From assembly GCA_030576275.1 (NCBI GenBank), contig JALIBN010000032.1:1-64000 (forward strand): DNA of 64,000 nucleotides, in the 5' to 3' direction. Below, in pieces: positions 8,919 to 18,641 of this stretch; within the stretch, counting starts at the first letter, position 1; the number at the start of each line of letters is the position of its first letter. Both the position numbers and the translations under genes were made by a program. The notes beneath the pieces are model-generated. The model made no database searches and was not told the origin of the DNA. It was given only the letters and a program-made list of their open reading frames with translations. This DNA comes from Pseudomonadota bacterium. Its GTDB lineage: Bacteria > Pseudomonadota > Gammaproteobacteria > Nitrosococcales > Methylophagaceae.

Positions 8919-9646
8919 CCGCGGCGTGCAGTCTGCATTAGTTGTTTCATTTCACGTACCGCGGATTGAAAACCAGTGAACATCGCTCTAGCTACGATGG
9001 CGTGACCAATATTCAGTTCGATAATATCAGGAATTTCTGCAATAGCACCAACATTATGGTAATTCAAGCCGTGACCAGCATTGACCTGTAAGCCTAGTTT
9101 GGCGGCGTATTGAACGGCGTCAATAATAATGTTTAATTCGTGGTGCATCTCTGCAGGCGTTTCAGCATCGGCATAACGACCTGTGTGTAATTCAATCACC
9201 GGTGCACCACATTCAAGAGCCGCATCAATTTGAGCCATATCAGGATCAATAAATAATGACACGTTGACTTTAGCGGCCGCAAGCCGTTGGCAAGCCTCTT
9301 TCATTCTTGATAGCTGGCCGCTAACATCTAAGCCACCTTCTGTTGTAAGTTCTTCTCGGCGCTCAGGGACTAAACAGCAATCAGCTGGTCGATATAATTC
9401 AGCAATGGCAAGCATCTCATCGGTTACCGCCATTTCCAGATTCATTTTAGTCTGTAAAATATCCGATAACATTGCCACATCACGTTGCTGAATATGGCGA
9501 CGGTCTTCTCGTAAATGCAAGGTTATACCGTCGGCTCCTGCTTGTTCAGCTTCAATTGCCGCCTGAATAGGATCAGGATAACGCGTTCCTCGCGCTTGTC
9601 TTAACGTGGCTACATGATCAATGTTGACACCCAGTAGAATCGCCAT
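8915..9646 (-). CDS. pdxJ: pyridoxine 5'-phosphate synthase
   Basis: The 243-residue TIM-barrel enzyme condenses 1-deoxyxylulose 5-phosphate with 3-amino-2-oxopropyl phosphate in vitamin B6 synthesis. The N-terminal '[16 protein letters not shown]' is the PdxJ hallmark, and 'ELHTGRYAD' and '[12 protein letters not shown]' contribute catalytic and phosphate-binding residues. pdxJ-acpS adjacency is conserved in gammaproteobacteria. It follows recO after 23 bp. Confidence 0.95.
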   Translation of the reverse strand: MAILLGVNIDHVATLRQARGTRYPDPIQAAIEAEQAGADGITLHLREDRRHIQQRDVAMLSDILQTKMNLEMAVTDEMLAIAELYRPADCCLVPERREELTTEGGLDVSGQLSRMKEACQRLAAAKVNVSLFIDPDMAQIDAALECGAPVIELHTGRYADAETPAEMHHELNIIIDAVQYAAKLGLQVNAGHGLNYHNVGAIAEIPDIIELNIGHAIVARAMFTGFQSAVREMKQLMQTARRG

Positions 9647-9669
9647 ATTTTTGTCTTAACCTTATAAAA

Positions 9670-10389
9670 TTAATTTTTGCTCGCGTACTGCTGAAGATCA
9701 ATGAAAAGCTGTCTGCTTTGTAATGGTTTACCACCTAGATAAAAATATATCACGGTTCGCATCACGCGTTTTATTTCTTGTAAGCTTTGTTGATCGAAAT
9801 CAGATTCGTTTATTAAATGCCGAAGACTGCGCCCAGAAATCATAGGTAAATTTACACCTTGTTGCCAACGCATTAGGCCCGCATCAGCTTGATAATAATA
9901 CTGTTGCTGATCTTCTATTAACAGGCCATTTTCATATTCAATATCAAGTACCAAACCGTAGCCTAAATGACCCAATAAGTTTTTCTCAAATAAACGGAGA
10001 ATAATTTCTGTATTGTCTCGCTGATGTAAACTCAATAAGGTTTGTTGATAGGCATTAAAAACATCTGGTTCTGCTACGTGAGGACCCAATAGCCTGACTA
10101 TCAACTCATTAATATACAGGCCACATAAGGCGGCATCAGCTTGTAAAATATATCGTGCTGATAACGCTTCGACAGCAGTTAATGAGTATAAGTCACCATG
10201 GCCAAACCATGATAATAACAAGGGTTGATAAAGCTGTAATAAACCTGCTTTATTGCCTTTTTTTTGATTTAGGCCCTTAGCTACGATGCTGACCCGCCCA
10301 TATTGTTCACTAAATACATCTAGCAAAGCACTATTCTCGCGGTAAGGCCGTTGATGTAAAACAAATGCGGGCGTTAATTCAACCTTCAA
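9670..10389 (-). CDS. recO: DNA repair protein RecO
   Basis: RecO (239 residues) helps RecR load RecA onto SSB-coated single strands. The N-terminal OB-fold is visible in 'PAFVLHQRPYRENSALLDVF' and 'GRVSIVAKG', followed by a helical domain with 'YINELIVRLL'. The zinc-finger cysteines seen in some RecO proteins are absent, as in E. coli. It sits between era and pdxJ in the standard gammaproteobacterial order. Confidence 0.9.
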   Translation of the reverse strand: MKVELTPAFVLHQRPYRENSALLDVFSEQYGRVSIVAKGLNQKKGNKAGLLQLYQPLLLSWFGHGDLYSLTAVEALSARYILQADAALCGLYINELIVRLLGPHVAEPDVFNAYQQTLLSLHQRDNTEIILRLFEKNLLGHLGYGLVLDIEYENGLLIEDQQQYYYQADAGLMRWQQGVNLPMISGRSLRHLINESDFDQQSLQEIKRVMRTVIYFYLGGKPLQSRQLFIDLQQYASKN

Positions 10390-10412
10390 GATTCGCTCAA
10401 ACTGAAAAGCTA

Positions 10413-11318
10413 TTAAAGCTCGTCGTTATAACCCAGATTTTTTAACATGCGTTCATTGTCGCCCCAACCTTCACGTACCTTGACCCATAAACGTAAAAAG
10501 ACTTTTTTACCAAATAGACTTTCCATTTCAAGTCGTGCATCTTTACCAACAGATTTGAGTAATTCGCCCCCCTTACCAATGACAATAGCTTTCTGACCGC
10601 TACGTTCTACATATATAACCGCACCAATTCGATATAAGTTTTTTTCGTCATCAAACTGTTCTATTTCGACAGTAATCGAATAAGGTAACTCTTGTCCTAA
10701 GTGACGGAATAACTGTTCACGTACCAACTCTGCAGCTAAAAAGCGAGAACTACGATCGGTTAGCTGATCTTCAGGAAAGATTAAATCGCCTTCAGGCATC
10801 AGTTTTTTAATTTCAGCTTCTAATTGTTCAAGATTGACACCTTTGCGAGCAGAAATAGGTAGCACGTTAGAATAGTTATATTGAGCAGCTAACTTTTCAA
10901 TATGGGGCAACATGACTTCTTTATCAGCTAATTTATCCATCTTATTGATGACTAAAATTACTGGTGCTTCAGCATTAGCTTTTATGCGAACTAAAACTTG
11001 CTCATCTTCTTCCGTCCAATTCATGCCATCTACAACAAACAAAATAACATCGACATGATCTATTGAAGAGGCTGCTGCACGATTCATATATTTATTCATC
11101 GCTCGCTTATCATCAATATGCAAACCAGGTGTATCGACGTAGATCAATTGGCTATCGTCAGTAGTTTTAATGCCTAAAATACGATGGCGGGTTGTTTGTG
11201 GACGACGTGATGTAATGCATAACTTCTGCCCTAAAACACGATTAATCAGGGTCGACTTACCCACATTTGGACGACCAATAATGGCTACATAACCTGATTT
11301 AAACGTACTGTCTTTCAT
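10413..11318 (-). CDS. era: GTPase Era
   Basis: Era (301 residues) binds the 3' end of 16S rRNA and helps assemble the 30S subunit. The P-loop 'GRPNVGKST' lies near residues 16-24, with 'DTPGLH' (G3) and 'NKMD' (G4) after it. The C-terminal KH domain carries 'IGKGGELLKSVG'. The start codon overlaps the rnc stop by 4 bp, the usual rnc-era coupling. Confidence 0.96.
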   Translation of the reverse strand: MKDSTFKSGYVAIIGRPNVGKSTLINRVLGQKLCITSRRPQTTRHRILGIKTTDDSQLIYVDTPGLHIDDKRAMNKYMNRAAASSIDHVDVILFVVDGMNWTEEDEQVLVRIKANAEAPVILVINKMDKLADKEVMLPHIEKLAAQYNYSNVLPISARKGVNLEQLEAEIKKLMPEGDLIFPEDQLTDRSSRFLAAELVREQLFRHLGQELPYSITVEIEQFDDEKNLYRIGAVIYVERSGQKAIVIGKGGELLKSVGKDARLEMESLFGKKVFLRLWVKVREGWGDNERMLKNLGYNDEL

Positions 11319-11998
11319 AATTTATCTTCTATTAGTTTCAATGCTCGCTCGGCGGCTGTTGTTTCAGCTTTACGATGGCTACTGCCTTGAGCAATGATGA
11401 GTTTTTTTAATATTGCCACTTGGCATGAAGCTTCAAATAAGGGTTCATTATCAGCCCTTTTGACTTCTTTAACACTGTAGAGCGGCAAAGGTTGTTTACG
11501 GCTCTGTAATAACTCCTGTAAACGCGTTTTTGCATCTTTCACCACTTCATTGACATCAATGGCAGATAGTCTTTCCTCATACAATCGCAAAATAAGTGAT
11601 TTAACTACTTCAAGACCGCTATCTTGATACAAGGCGCCAAAGATGGCTTCAACGGTATCAGCTAAGATAGATTCTCGTCGGTAACCACCGCTTTTTAATT
11701 CGCCAGGTCCTAGAATCAATACCTCTCCCAAGCGTAACTCTCTGCCTATTTCAGCCAAAGTGACACCTTTAACCAAAGAAGCACGTAAACGGCTTAATTT
11801 ACCTTCTTTAACTTGTGGAAAACGGTTAAATAATGCTTCAGCAATCACGAAACTTAAAATAGCGTCACCCAAATACTCCAAACGTTCATTATTGCGAGAT
11901 GCCGCACTGCGATGAGTTAACGCTTGTTGTAATAATGTTATATCACTAAAATTTATCTGCAACTGTGTACATAATGATTTTTGTCCCGCTGTGATCAT
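11315..11998 (-). CDS. rnc: ribonuclease III
   Basis: Double-strand-specific endoribonuclease (227 residues) that processes rRNA and many mRNAs. The catalytic signature 'NERLEYLGDAIL' lies near residues 37-48, the second acidic pair is in 'ADTVEAIFGALY', and a double-stranded RNA-binding domain fills the last ~70 residues. The two 4-bp overlaps with the neighbouring genes imply coupled translation. RNase III often cleaves its own leader, which may matter for the hairpin ahead of lepA. Confidence 0.96.
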   Translation of the reverse strand: MITAGQKSLCTQLQINFSDITLLQQALTHRSAASRNNERLEYLGDAILSFVIAEALFNRFPQVKEGKLSRLRASLVKGVTLAEIGRELRLGEVLILGPGELKSGGYRRESILADTVEAIFGALYQDSGLEVVKSLILRLYEERLSAIDVNEVVKDAKTRLQELLQSRKQPLPLYSVKEVKRADNEPLFEASCQVAILKKLIIAQGSSHRKAETTAAERALKLIEDKL

Positions 11999-12378
11999 TT
12001 ACCTAGAGGCTCTTCGACATCTATTTCTTCGTGGAAGTGACCCACTAAACTAATCTGTGCAATGAAGGGTTCTCGCACCTCATAATCGATCACGACTTTT
12101 TTCACACTATAATTGTCTCGACCAGGTATAAACTCCATATTATCTGATTTGACATTAAACACATATCCGGTGTCAAAACGCTTTTCAAATAGCACTTTAA
12201 CCTGTTGTTTAGTTAAACTATTTTCTTTCAACTCAACTTTCATTGATTCCATAATCTGAACTACACTGAAATATTCTTGATACATAGGAATAAGGCGCAT
12301 GGCAACCGTAGCAAAAAAAGCAATAATACCTAAAACTACTGCCCAACCTATTAGTGTCATTCCACGTTGTTTTTTCAT
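11995..12378 (-). CDS. DUF4845 membrane protein
   Basis: A 127-residue protein with 'KKQRGMTLIGWAVV', a pilin-like positively charged start followed by one hydrophobic helix (about 8-28), and a periplasmic beta-rich remainder. Proteins of the DUF4845 family are found between lepB and rnc in many gamma- and betaproteobacteria. The role is unknown; position beside signal peptidase I suggests an envelope function. It overlaps rnc by 4 bp. Confidence 0.8.
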   Translation of the reverse strand: MKKQRGMTLIGWAVVLGIIAFFATVAMRLIPMYQEYFSVVQIMESMKVELKENSLTKQQVKVLFEKRFDTGYVFNVKSDNMEFIPGRDNYSVKKVVIDYEVREPFIAQISLVGHFHEEIDVEEPLGK

Positions 12379-12389
12379 CTCATTTACCT

Positions 12390-13151
12390 TTAGTTAATAT
12401 TATCACCCAAACGGTCCCATACGATCCCGCCAGTATTCCAATCCCAACTCATCCATATAAAAAAGGCTTTGCCCACTAAATTAGCTTCAGGTACCGTGCC
12501 CCAAAAGCGACTATCATTACTATTATCACGATTATCGCCCATTACAAAATATTCCCCTACTGGGACGACCATTTCACCTTCAATCAAACGCCTGCTGGGG
12601 TCAATCAATAATTCATGTGTATGCTCACCTAAAGTCTCTACATGTAATTCACTATTGTCCGGCACAAGGCCTAATAGGCTTACATTTTTTTCTTTTGGTT
12701 CTTGAACAATAGCTTTGCCATTAATATGAATCGTTTTATTAAAGTAGCCAACCTTATCACCAGGTAGACCCACCACCCTTTTTATATAATCAACTTCTGG
12801 GTTTTTAGGGTAACGAAATACAACTACCTCACCACGCTGAGGTTCAGCCACATCGATAATCTTAGTATTCAAAACAGGTAAACGAACACCATAAGCAAAT
12901 TTATTCACTAAGATAAAGTCGCCAACATGCAATGTAGGCAACATCGAGCCTGATGGAATTCGGAAAGGTTCGGCAATAAATGACCGAATAACCAACACTA
13001 CCAAAATGATAGGGAAAAAAGACCGTGCGTATTCCACAATCAATGGTTCTTTGGCATTTTTAACTCTGTTTGGTGCCCAGAAAATACTATCCAATAGCCA
13101 GATGATGCCAGTCACAAAGACTAGGGTGACCATGATCGCAGGGAAGCTCAC
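12390..13151 (-). CDS. lepB: signal peptidase I
   Basis: Inner-membrane serine protease (253 residues) that removes signal peptides from exported proteins. Two N-terminal membrane helices (about 5-22 and 42-60) precede the periplasmic domain. The Ser/Lys dyad is S69 in 'PSGSMLPTL' and K124 in 'DYIKRVVGLPGD', and box E 'GDNRDNSNDSR' is present. The gene lies 17 bp after lepA, the conserved pair. Confidence 0.95.
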   Translation of the reverse strand: MSFPAIMVTLVFVTGIIWLLDSIFWAPNRVKNAKEPLIVEYARSFFPIILVVLVIRSFIAEPFRIPSGSMLPTLHVGDFILVNKFAYGVRLPVLNTKIIDVAEPQRGEVVVFRYPKNPEVDYIKRVVGLPGDKVGYFNKTIHINGKAIVQEPKEKNVSLLGLVPDNSELHVETLGEHTHELLIDPSRRLIEGEMVVPVGEYFVMGDNRDNSNDSRFWGTVPEANLVGKAFFIWMSWDWNTGGIVWDRLGDNIN

Positions 13152-13168
13152 AAATAAATATCCTTTTA

Positions 13169-14962
13169 TTACTTTTTAGATAATTGTAAAACGGCTAAAA
13201 AAGCTTCTTGTGGCACATCGACCTTACCTATAGATTTCATCCGCTTTTTACCTTTCTTTTGTTTGTCTAATAATTTACGTTTTCGAGACACGTCACCACC
13301 ATAGCACTTAGCTATTACATTTTTACGCATCGCTTTAACAGTTGAGCGCGCAATAATGTGACCACCAATAGCAGCTTGAATGGCAATATCAAACATTTGT
13401 CGCGGAATCAATTCTTTCATCTTTTCGACTAAGTCCCGTCCTCGTGAAACACTCTGTTCTCGATGTACAATCATCGATAAAGCATCTACACGTTCACTAT
13501 TAATCATCACATCCAACTTCACCAAGTCGGCTTGTTGGAACCTAATAAAATGATAGTCTAAAGACGCATAACCACGACTCACCGATTTTATACGGTCAAA
13601 GAAATCAATCACCACTTCATTCATTGGCAACTCATAACTCAGCGCAACTTGTTTACCCATGTATTGCATAGATTTTTGTACACCACGCTTTTCTATACAT
13701 AAGGCAATAACAGCACCAAGATGTTCTTGTGGCACTAAGATATCTGCCATTACAATCGGCTCACGGACTTCATCGATCATATTAGGTTCAGGTAACATTG
13801 CAGGATTTTCAATGTTTATAATATCGCCTTTACCCGTTAATACTTCAAAGACTACCGTAGGTGCGGTGGTAATAAGATCAAGATCATATTCACGTTCTAA
13901 ACGTTCTTGAATGATCTCCATATGCAATAAACCTAGGAAACCACAACGAAAACCAAAACCTAATGCTTGGGAATTTTCTGGTTCAAAAAACAGGGAGGCA
14001 TCATTAAGTCGTAATTTACCTAATGCATCACGAAAGGATTCAAAATCCTCGGAGCTTACTGGAAATAATCCAGCGTATACCTGCGGTGTGGCAGATTTAA
14101 ACCCAGGTAGCATTTCTGTTGCGCCACGATGGGCATGAGTCAAAGTATCACCCACCGGCGCACCATCAATATCTTTCACTCCAGAAATGACATAACCAAC
14201 TTCGCCACAATACAAAGAAGTTTTAGGCTTTCGTTTAGGAGTGAAAATACCTAATTGTTCGATTTGATACTCTTGCCCTGTTGACATCACTTTAATTTTA
14301 TCACGCGTTTTCATAGAACCTTGCATGATTCTGACCAATGAAATGACACCCACATAGCTATCGAACCATGAATCAATTATCAGTGCCTGTAATGGCCCGT
14401 CTGGGTCGCCTTTGGGCGCAGGAATCCGTTTAACCAACGCTTCTAATAGATCTTCAATGCCTAACCCCGTTTTGGCACTACATTGCACCGCATCCATAGC
14501 ATCAACACCGATAATATCTTCTATTTCTTGTGCCACTCGATCAGGCTCAGCTGATGGTAAATCGATCTTATTTAGTACGGGTACAACTTCAAGACCAAGA
14601 TCGATCGCGGTATAACAGTTGGCAACACTTTGGGCTTCTACGCCTTGGGCCGCATCAACGACGAGTAATGCACCATCACATGCCGCTAAGGAACGTGAGA
14701 CTTCATAAGAGAAATCGACATGGCCGGGTGTATCGATAAAATTGAGATGATATGTTTCACCATTGCGAGCCTTATAGTCCAATGAGACACATTGCGCTTT
14801 AATGGTAATACCGCGCTCTTTTTCAATGTCCATTGAATCAAGCACTTGTGCTGACATTTCTCGAGCGGACAAACCACCACAGACTTGAATGAAACGATCT
14901 GCTATCGTTGATTTACCGTGATCTATGTGAGCAATGATAGAAAAATTTCGGATGTGATCCAT
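13169..14962 (-). CDS. lepA: elongation factor 4 (LepA)
   Basis: Translational GTPase (597 residues, the usual length) that acts on stalled or misassembled ribosomes. The P-loop is 'AHIDHGKST' near the N-terminus, with 'DTPGHVDF' and 'NKIDLP' as G3 and G4. The LepA-specific C-terminal domain ends '[20 protein letters not shown]'. It is the first gene of the long operon ending at ydbL, but a strong terminator-like hairpin lies only about 28 nt before its ATG, so readthrough or attenuation is likely. Confidence 0.96.
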   Translation of the reverse strand: MDHIRNFSIIAHIDHGKSTIADRFIQVCGGLSAREMSAQVLDSMDIEKERGITIKAQCVSLDYKARNGETYHLNFIDTPGHVDFSYEVSRSLAACDGALLVVDAAQGVEAQSVANCYTAIDLGLEVVPVLNKIDLPSAEPDRVAQEIEDIIGVDAMDAVQCSAKTGLGIEDLLEALVKRIPAPKGDPDGPLQALIIDSWFDSYVGVISLVRIMQGSMKTRDKIKVMSTGQEYQIEQLGIFTPKRKPKTSLYCGEVGYVISGVKDIDGAPVGDTLTHAHRGATEMLPGFKSATPQVYAGLFPVSSEDFESFRDALGKLRLNDASLFFEPENSQALGFGFRCGFLGLLHMEIIQERLEREYDLDLITTAPTVVFEVLTGKGDIINIENPAMLPEPNMIDEVREPIVMADILVPQEHLGAVIALCIEKRGVQKSMQYMGKQVALSYELPMNEVVIDFFDRIKSVSRGYASLDYHFIRFQQADLVKLDVMINSERVDALSMIVHREQSVSRGRDLVEKMKELIPRQMFDIAIQAAIGGHIIARSTVKAMRKNVIAKCYGGDVSRKRKLLDKQKKGKKRMKSIGKVDVPQEAFLAVLQLSKK

Positions 14963-14984
14963 GAAGTTAAAATAACCTTTTAAA

Positions 14985-15026
14985 CAGTAAAAAAATCGGC
15001 CGGAACAATTGTTACCGGCCGATTTT
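14985..15026 (-). terminator. intrinsic terminator just upstream of lepA
   Basis: Perfect 12-bp arms (14992-15003 and 15015-15026) flank an 11-nt loop and are followed on the minus strand by seven T residues. It can end the rpoE-mucD transcript. Because only about 28 nt separate it from the lepA ATG, there is little room for another promoter, so lepA transcripts must either read through it or start inside it. Confidence 0.85.
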
Positions 15027-15130
15027 ATATAATTAAAGCTGGATTTTACGGCAAAACATCCTTTCTGTCCCGCTTAGCGTTCAATGCCTAAATCTAACTA
15101 GGCCTGTTTATGATTTGGCGCTCATTAGAA

Positions 15131-15160
15131 TTTATATGTTCTTTTCGTCTATTTAGGCAA
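15131..15160 (-). promoter_or_regulatory. candidate sigma-70 promoter for the lepA operon
   Basis: On the minus strand TTGCCT (15155-15160) and TATAAA (15131-15136) are spaced 18 bp apart. A transcript from here would have a leader of about 160 nt containing a small hairpin (GCCTA...TAGGC arms) and then the terminator at 14985-15026. Assignment is from box similarity only. Confidence 0.4.
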
Positions 15161-15249
15161 AAAACACCTTTGTAGTTTTCATAGTTAACACGTTTCTAAT
15201 TGTCGACGATTGAGTGACCAAGACTCTCAAAATCCGCTAGCACCTAAAA

Positions 15250-16674
15250 TCAGTCCTTTTGTTCAATTTTTACGGCTAGGAATATTGCACCTTCTCCTCG
15301 TTGAACGAGAACTGGAATAGCTTTATTTACAGGTAGTTCCTTAGCAATATCTAAAAATTGTTTAGCATTGTTAATTTTCTGATTATCAATGCTCATAATA
15401 ATATCACCAGGGCGCATACCCGAGGCTGATGCTGGGCCTTGATTAATATTCGCAACCAGAACACCGCCTTCAGCAATGCCATATTGTTCACGTTGTTTTT
15501 CGTCTAAATTAGCAACTTCAATTGCTAGTCGCTCATCAATTAATCGCCCTTTGTTGGCATTTGTTTTAACAATTTCTTTATCCTCAGGAAGCTGTTCAAT
15601 GATCACGTCCATTGTTTTACGATTATTATTGCGCATCACTTCTACCGGTATCGTCTCACCAATTTTTGTTCTACCAACAATCGGTGGTAAGTCAGATGAG
15701 GTAGGTACGTTTTTTCCATCAAATTTCAAAATAACATCACCCGCTTCGAAGCCCGCCTTAGCTGCTGGGCTATCAAGTAAAACTTTTGAAATTAAGGCTC
15801 CTTGAGGTTTACTCAAACCAAAAGATTCAGCTAATTCACCTGTTACATCTTGAATGACCACCCCTAACCAACCACGACTAACAAAGCCTTGTGACTTAAT
15901 CTGGTTAACAACATTCAATACAACATCCATGGGGATCGCAAATGACAAGCCCATAAACCCACCCGTACGACTATAAATTTGTGAATTAATGCCTATCACT
16001 TCACCGTCTAAATTAAATAATGGGCCGCCCGAGTTACCCGGATTAATAGCAACATCAGTTTGAATAAATGGCACGTAACTTTCGCTTGGCAAACTACGAC
16101 CTAATGCACTGACAATTCCTGCTGTAGCAGAATGGTCAAAGCCAAAAGGTGAACCAATTGCCAAAACCCACTCACCCACTTTCAAATTAGTTGAATCACC
16201 TAATTTAACAGCCGCCAAGCCAGTAGCTTCGACTTTTAGTAAAGCGACATCACTACGTTCATCACTTCCTAAAACTGTAGCTTCAAGTTCGTTACGATCG
16301 CTAAAACGGACAATAATTTCATCTGCATCTTTAATGACATGATAGTTAGTTAGAATATAACCATCAGATGATAAGACAAACCCAGAACCTAAGGAATGTG
16401 CTTGATAGGGTGCTGGAGATTGATTGGGCGCGTCAAAAAAATGCTTAAACAATTCATCAAATGGCGTGCCTTCTGGGATTTCAATACCTGGCGGTAATTG
16501 CGGCATCGCTCGTTTTTCATCATTTTTCATCGTGGTACTAATATTGACCACTGCCGCCGCATTGTCAGAAACTAATTCCGTAAATTCTGGTAAATTTCCA
16601 GCACTAACATTGATAGTTATTAACATCCAAGCAAAACTGGCGGTAAGGAGTGTCCAAATTTTATATTGCTTCAT
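15250..16674 (-). CDS. mucD: Do-like periplasmic serine protease MucD/DegP
   Basis: The 474-residue HtrA-family protease and chaperone acts in periplasmic quality control. A signal peptide ends at about 'NVSA-GN' (residue 25). The catalytic triad is H112 in 'TNYHVIKD', D142 in 'SDVALLKV' and S215 in 'GNSGGPL'. Two PDZ domains follow (about 255-345 and 375-465). It is the last gene of the rpoE operon, as in Pseudomonas algU-mucABCD; rseC ends 2 bp before its start. Confidence 0.94.
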   Translation of the reverse strand: MKQYKIWTLLTASFAWMLITINVSAGNLPEFTELVSDNAAAVVNISTTMKNDEKRAMPQLPPGIEIPEGTPFDELFKHFFDAPNQSPAPYQAHSLGSGFVLSSDGYILTNYHVIKDADEIIVRFSDRNELEATVLGSDERSDVALLKVEATGLAAVKLGDSTNLKVGEWVLAIGSPFGFDHSATAGIVSALGRSLPSESYVPFIQTDVAINPGNSGGPLFNLDGEVIGINSQIYSRTGGFMGLSFAIPMDVVLNVVNQIKSQGFVSRGWLGVVIQDVTGELAESFGLSKPQGALISKVLLDSPAAKAGFEAGDVILKFDGKNVPTSSDLPPIVGRTKIGETIPVEVMRNNNRKTMDVIIEQLPEDKEIVKTNANKGRLIDERLAIEVANLDEKQREQYGIAEGGVLVANINQGPASASGMRPGDIIMSIDNQKINNAKQFLDIAKELPVNKAIPVLVQRGEGAIFLAVKIEQKD

Positions 16675-16676
16675 AG

Positions 16677-17096
16677 TTATTCCTCTATAATTTTGGCTTG
16701 AAAGCCGTCTTTTTTGTTTGCTAAATGTAATTTAACCCAATAAAACCCTACAAATAGACCGCTTAACCCACCAAAGATTTCGATGGCTTCATTAAAATTT
16801 AAAGCCCGCGCACCTGCCGCTATAACAAACATTAAAGCTAAAGGTAAAATGTACATCAAAAAAGCGCCTTGTAATAAGGTTTCTTCCGGAATGGCTAATT
16901 GCACTTGTTGTCCGATTTTTACATCGCCTGTTTTTAAAACTGCAATACTCGAAAAACGTTTACCTACATGTTTCGCTAACATACCTGTTCCACAGCCTTG
17001 TCTAACTTGGCAGCCGCTACAGGTAGATTGCCGCTCAGCTTCAAGCCAAACCATCTTGTCATCACTCCTTACTACTTTAGCTGATTGTTCAATCAT
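16677..17096 (-). CDS. rseC: sigma-E factor regulatory protein RseC/MucC
   Basis: A 139-residue inner-membrane protein with a cysteine-rich N-terminus (C26, C29 and C35 in 'STCSGCQVRQGCGTG') and two adjacent membrane helices (about 75-97 and 105-125). RseC proteins modulate sigma-E signalling and have been linked to redox chemistry and to RNF/Rsx complexes; an rnf operon is present at the right of this window. It sits 2 bp after rseB. Confidence 0.9.
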   Translation of the reverse strand: MIEQSAKVVRSDDKMVWLEAERQSTCSGCQVRQGCGTGMLAKHVGKRFSSIAVLKTGDVKIGQQVQLAIPEETLLQGAFLMYILPLALMFVIAAGARALNFNEAIEIFGGLSGLFVGFYWVKLHLANKKDGFQAKIIEE

Positions 17097-17098
17097 TG

Positions 17099-18076
17099 TT
17101 ATTCATGCAAAACATATTGAATTGAATTACCCACTTTTTCGACTGTACGCTGTGGAACCTCACCAACAATTGTCACAAAGTGGCTATTGATAATCGTACC
17201 AAAGGCATTGGTTGTACCCATTTTGGAACCGCCACGTAGGTGACTATGCTGGGCACGGATCTTTTCCATAAAAATAGAAATCGAATTTAAGCCATCGCTG
17301 TACACATGTTGTTCAATGGATGCACCATTTTTTGCCATTAACCGGTTTTGTTGTGCCACTAGCGTAAAACCTTTTGGCATCCACGCTATTTGCCAAGGTG
17401 AACTAGCTTTATTTGCCATTGTTTTTGTTGCCATGACTTGTTCCGCACGATTCCAAGTCATTTCATTACCTTGGTTCTGAGCTTGGAGTAATGCCTCTGG
17501 AATATCATGGCCCATTTCTACCGATGAAAAAGCAACTGTTTCCAACACCTCATTCTGATCATCGACTAAATCAGATTGTAATAATAAGTCACTATCCTTA
17601 TCGACCCATAAGTGATACCCATATCTATAATTGTCGACAGGCATTACCCTTAATTCTTGTGTGTGGTGGCCTGCGATCCGCTCTTCTCGGCCTAGAGAAA
17701 ACTGATAATAAGCGGAAGCTAAATTCAATCGATTCAGAAAGTCACCCGGAAACCCCAGCCCTAACGGTCGGTGGTCAGGTTGCACTCTTTTACCTTCAGG
17801 ATAGATACACGTCATCATTTCATTATTGCGAATAACTTCTCTCGCAACGCCATTCAATGAGACTAACCGTTCGATTTCACCTTGTTGGTTAGCCCGATGA
17901 ATAATCCGAATAGATTGCATTGTCTTACCTGTTCGATAAGAAAAAACGCCCTCGTAATTAAGCTGTTTTGCTACTTCATCCATGCGCTGTAATAGTGTTA
18001 CTTCATCATCTGCATAAGCAATTTGGCTCATTAATAACAAACAGCAGCTTATGGCAACATGAAGTAAAGCCCGCAT
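17099..18076 (-). CDS. rseB: sigma-E regulatory protein RseB/MucB
   Basis: This 325-residue periplasmic protein has a signal peptide ending at about 'AYA-DDE' and the two-domain LolA-like fold of RseB ('LNYEGVFSYRTGKTMQSIRI', 'GYHLWVDKDSDLLLQSDLVD'). It binds the periplasmic part of the anti-sigma factor and senses off-pathway lipopolysaccharide. The gene lies 2 bp after rseA. Confidence 0.93.
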   Translation of the reverse strand: MRALLHVAISCCLLLMSQIAYADDEVTLLQRMDEVAKQLNYEGVFSYRTGKTMQSIRIIHRANQQGEIERLVSLNGVAREVIRNNEMMTCIYPEGKRVQPDHRPLGLGFPGDFLNRLNLASAYYQFSLGREERIAGHHTQELRVMPVDNYRYGYHLWVDKDSDLLLQSDLVDDQNEVLETVAFSSVEMGHDIPEALLQAQNQGNEMTWNRAEQVMATKTMANKASSPWQIAWMPKGFTLVAQQNRLMAKNGASIEQHVYSDGLNSISIFMEKIRAQHSHLRGGSKMGTTNAFGTIINSHFVTIVGEVPQRTVEKVGNSIQYVLHE

Positions 18077-18078
18077 AT

Positions 18079-18639
18079 TTATTGCCCCACATCATAAGAA
18101 ACAACGCGCGCATATGAAAACACACTTGATGCTCCGGCATATTCATTGTGATTAACTAAATAGGTATTTAAACGTTCTTCAACTTCTTGCTGACCTACTG
18201 TCCAACGATTACCTGCTTGAGCAACGGTCATCGACTGTGTAGGAGCTTCGATTGAGGCTACCGCTGTAACAGGTCTTAACTGAATTTGTGACTGATTCGT
18301 CAACCCCATCACTGCCATTGCACCAACTGATGCCGCAAGCGCTAAACCAGTAGCTTGTTTCCAGAATTGTGTTGGAAATGGAATAACTAATGCCTTTCGT
18401 TTCTGGGGTAACGTTATCGCTGGCTCATCTAATATGGCATCCGCTATACGGCCTGTTAAATCTACGGCTATATTTTGTGACATATGACCATGCAATACAT
18501 CGCTTACAAGCTGGTGTCGTTGAAACTGTGCTCTTGCTGCGTCATTGGTGCTTAATAGTTGCAAGGCTTGCTTTAATTCATTGCCCTTGAGTTCACCATC
18601 AACTAATGCAGACAGTAATTCGTTTTGATTGGCTGTCAT
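18079..18639 (-). CDS. rseA: anti-sigma-E factor RseA/MucA
   Basis: The 186-residue protein has an N-terminal cytoplasmic sigma-binding domain ('NELLSALVDGELKG'), one membrane helix near residues 93-112 ('ATGLALAASVGAMAVMG') and a periplasmic tail that would be cut by DegS-type proteases. I prefer the second ATG (18639) because GAGG lies 7 nt before it and only 1 nt before the first ATG (18645), which overlaps the rpoE stop. Confidence 0.92.
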   Translation of the reverse strand: MTANQNELLSALVDGELKGNELKQALQLLSTNDAARAQFQRHQLVSDVLHGHMSQNIAVDLTGRIADAILDEPAITLPQKRKALVIPFPTQFWKQATGLALAASVGAMAVMGLTNQSQIQLRPVTAVASIEAPTQSMTVAQAGNRWTVGQQEVEERLNTYLVNHNEYAGASSVFSYARVVSYDVGQ

Positions 18640-18641
18640 TA

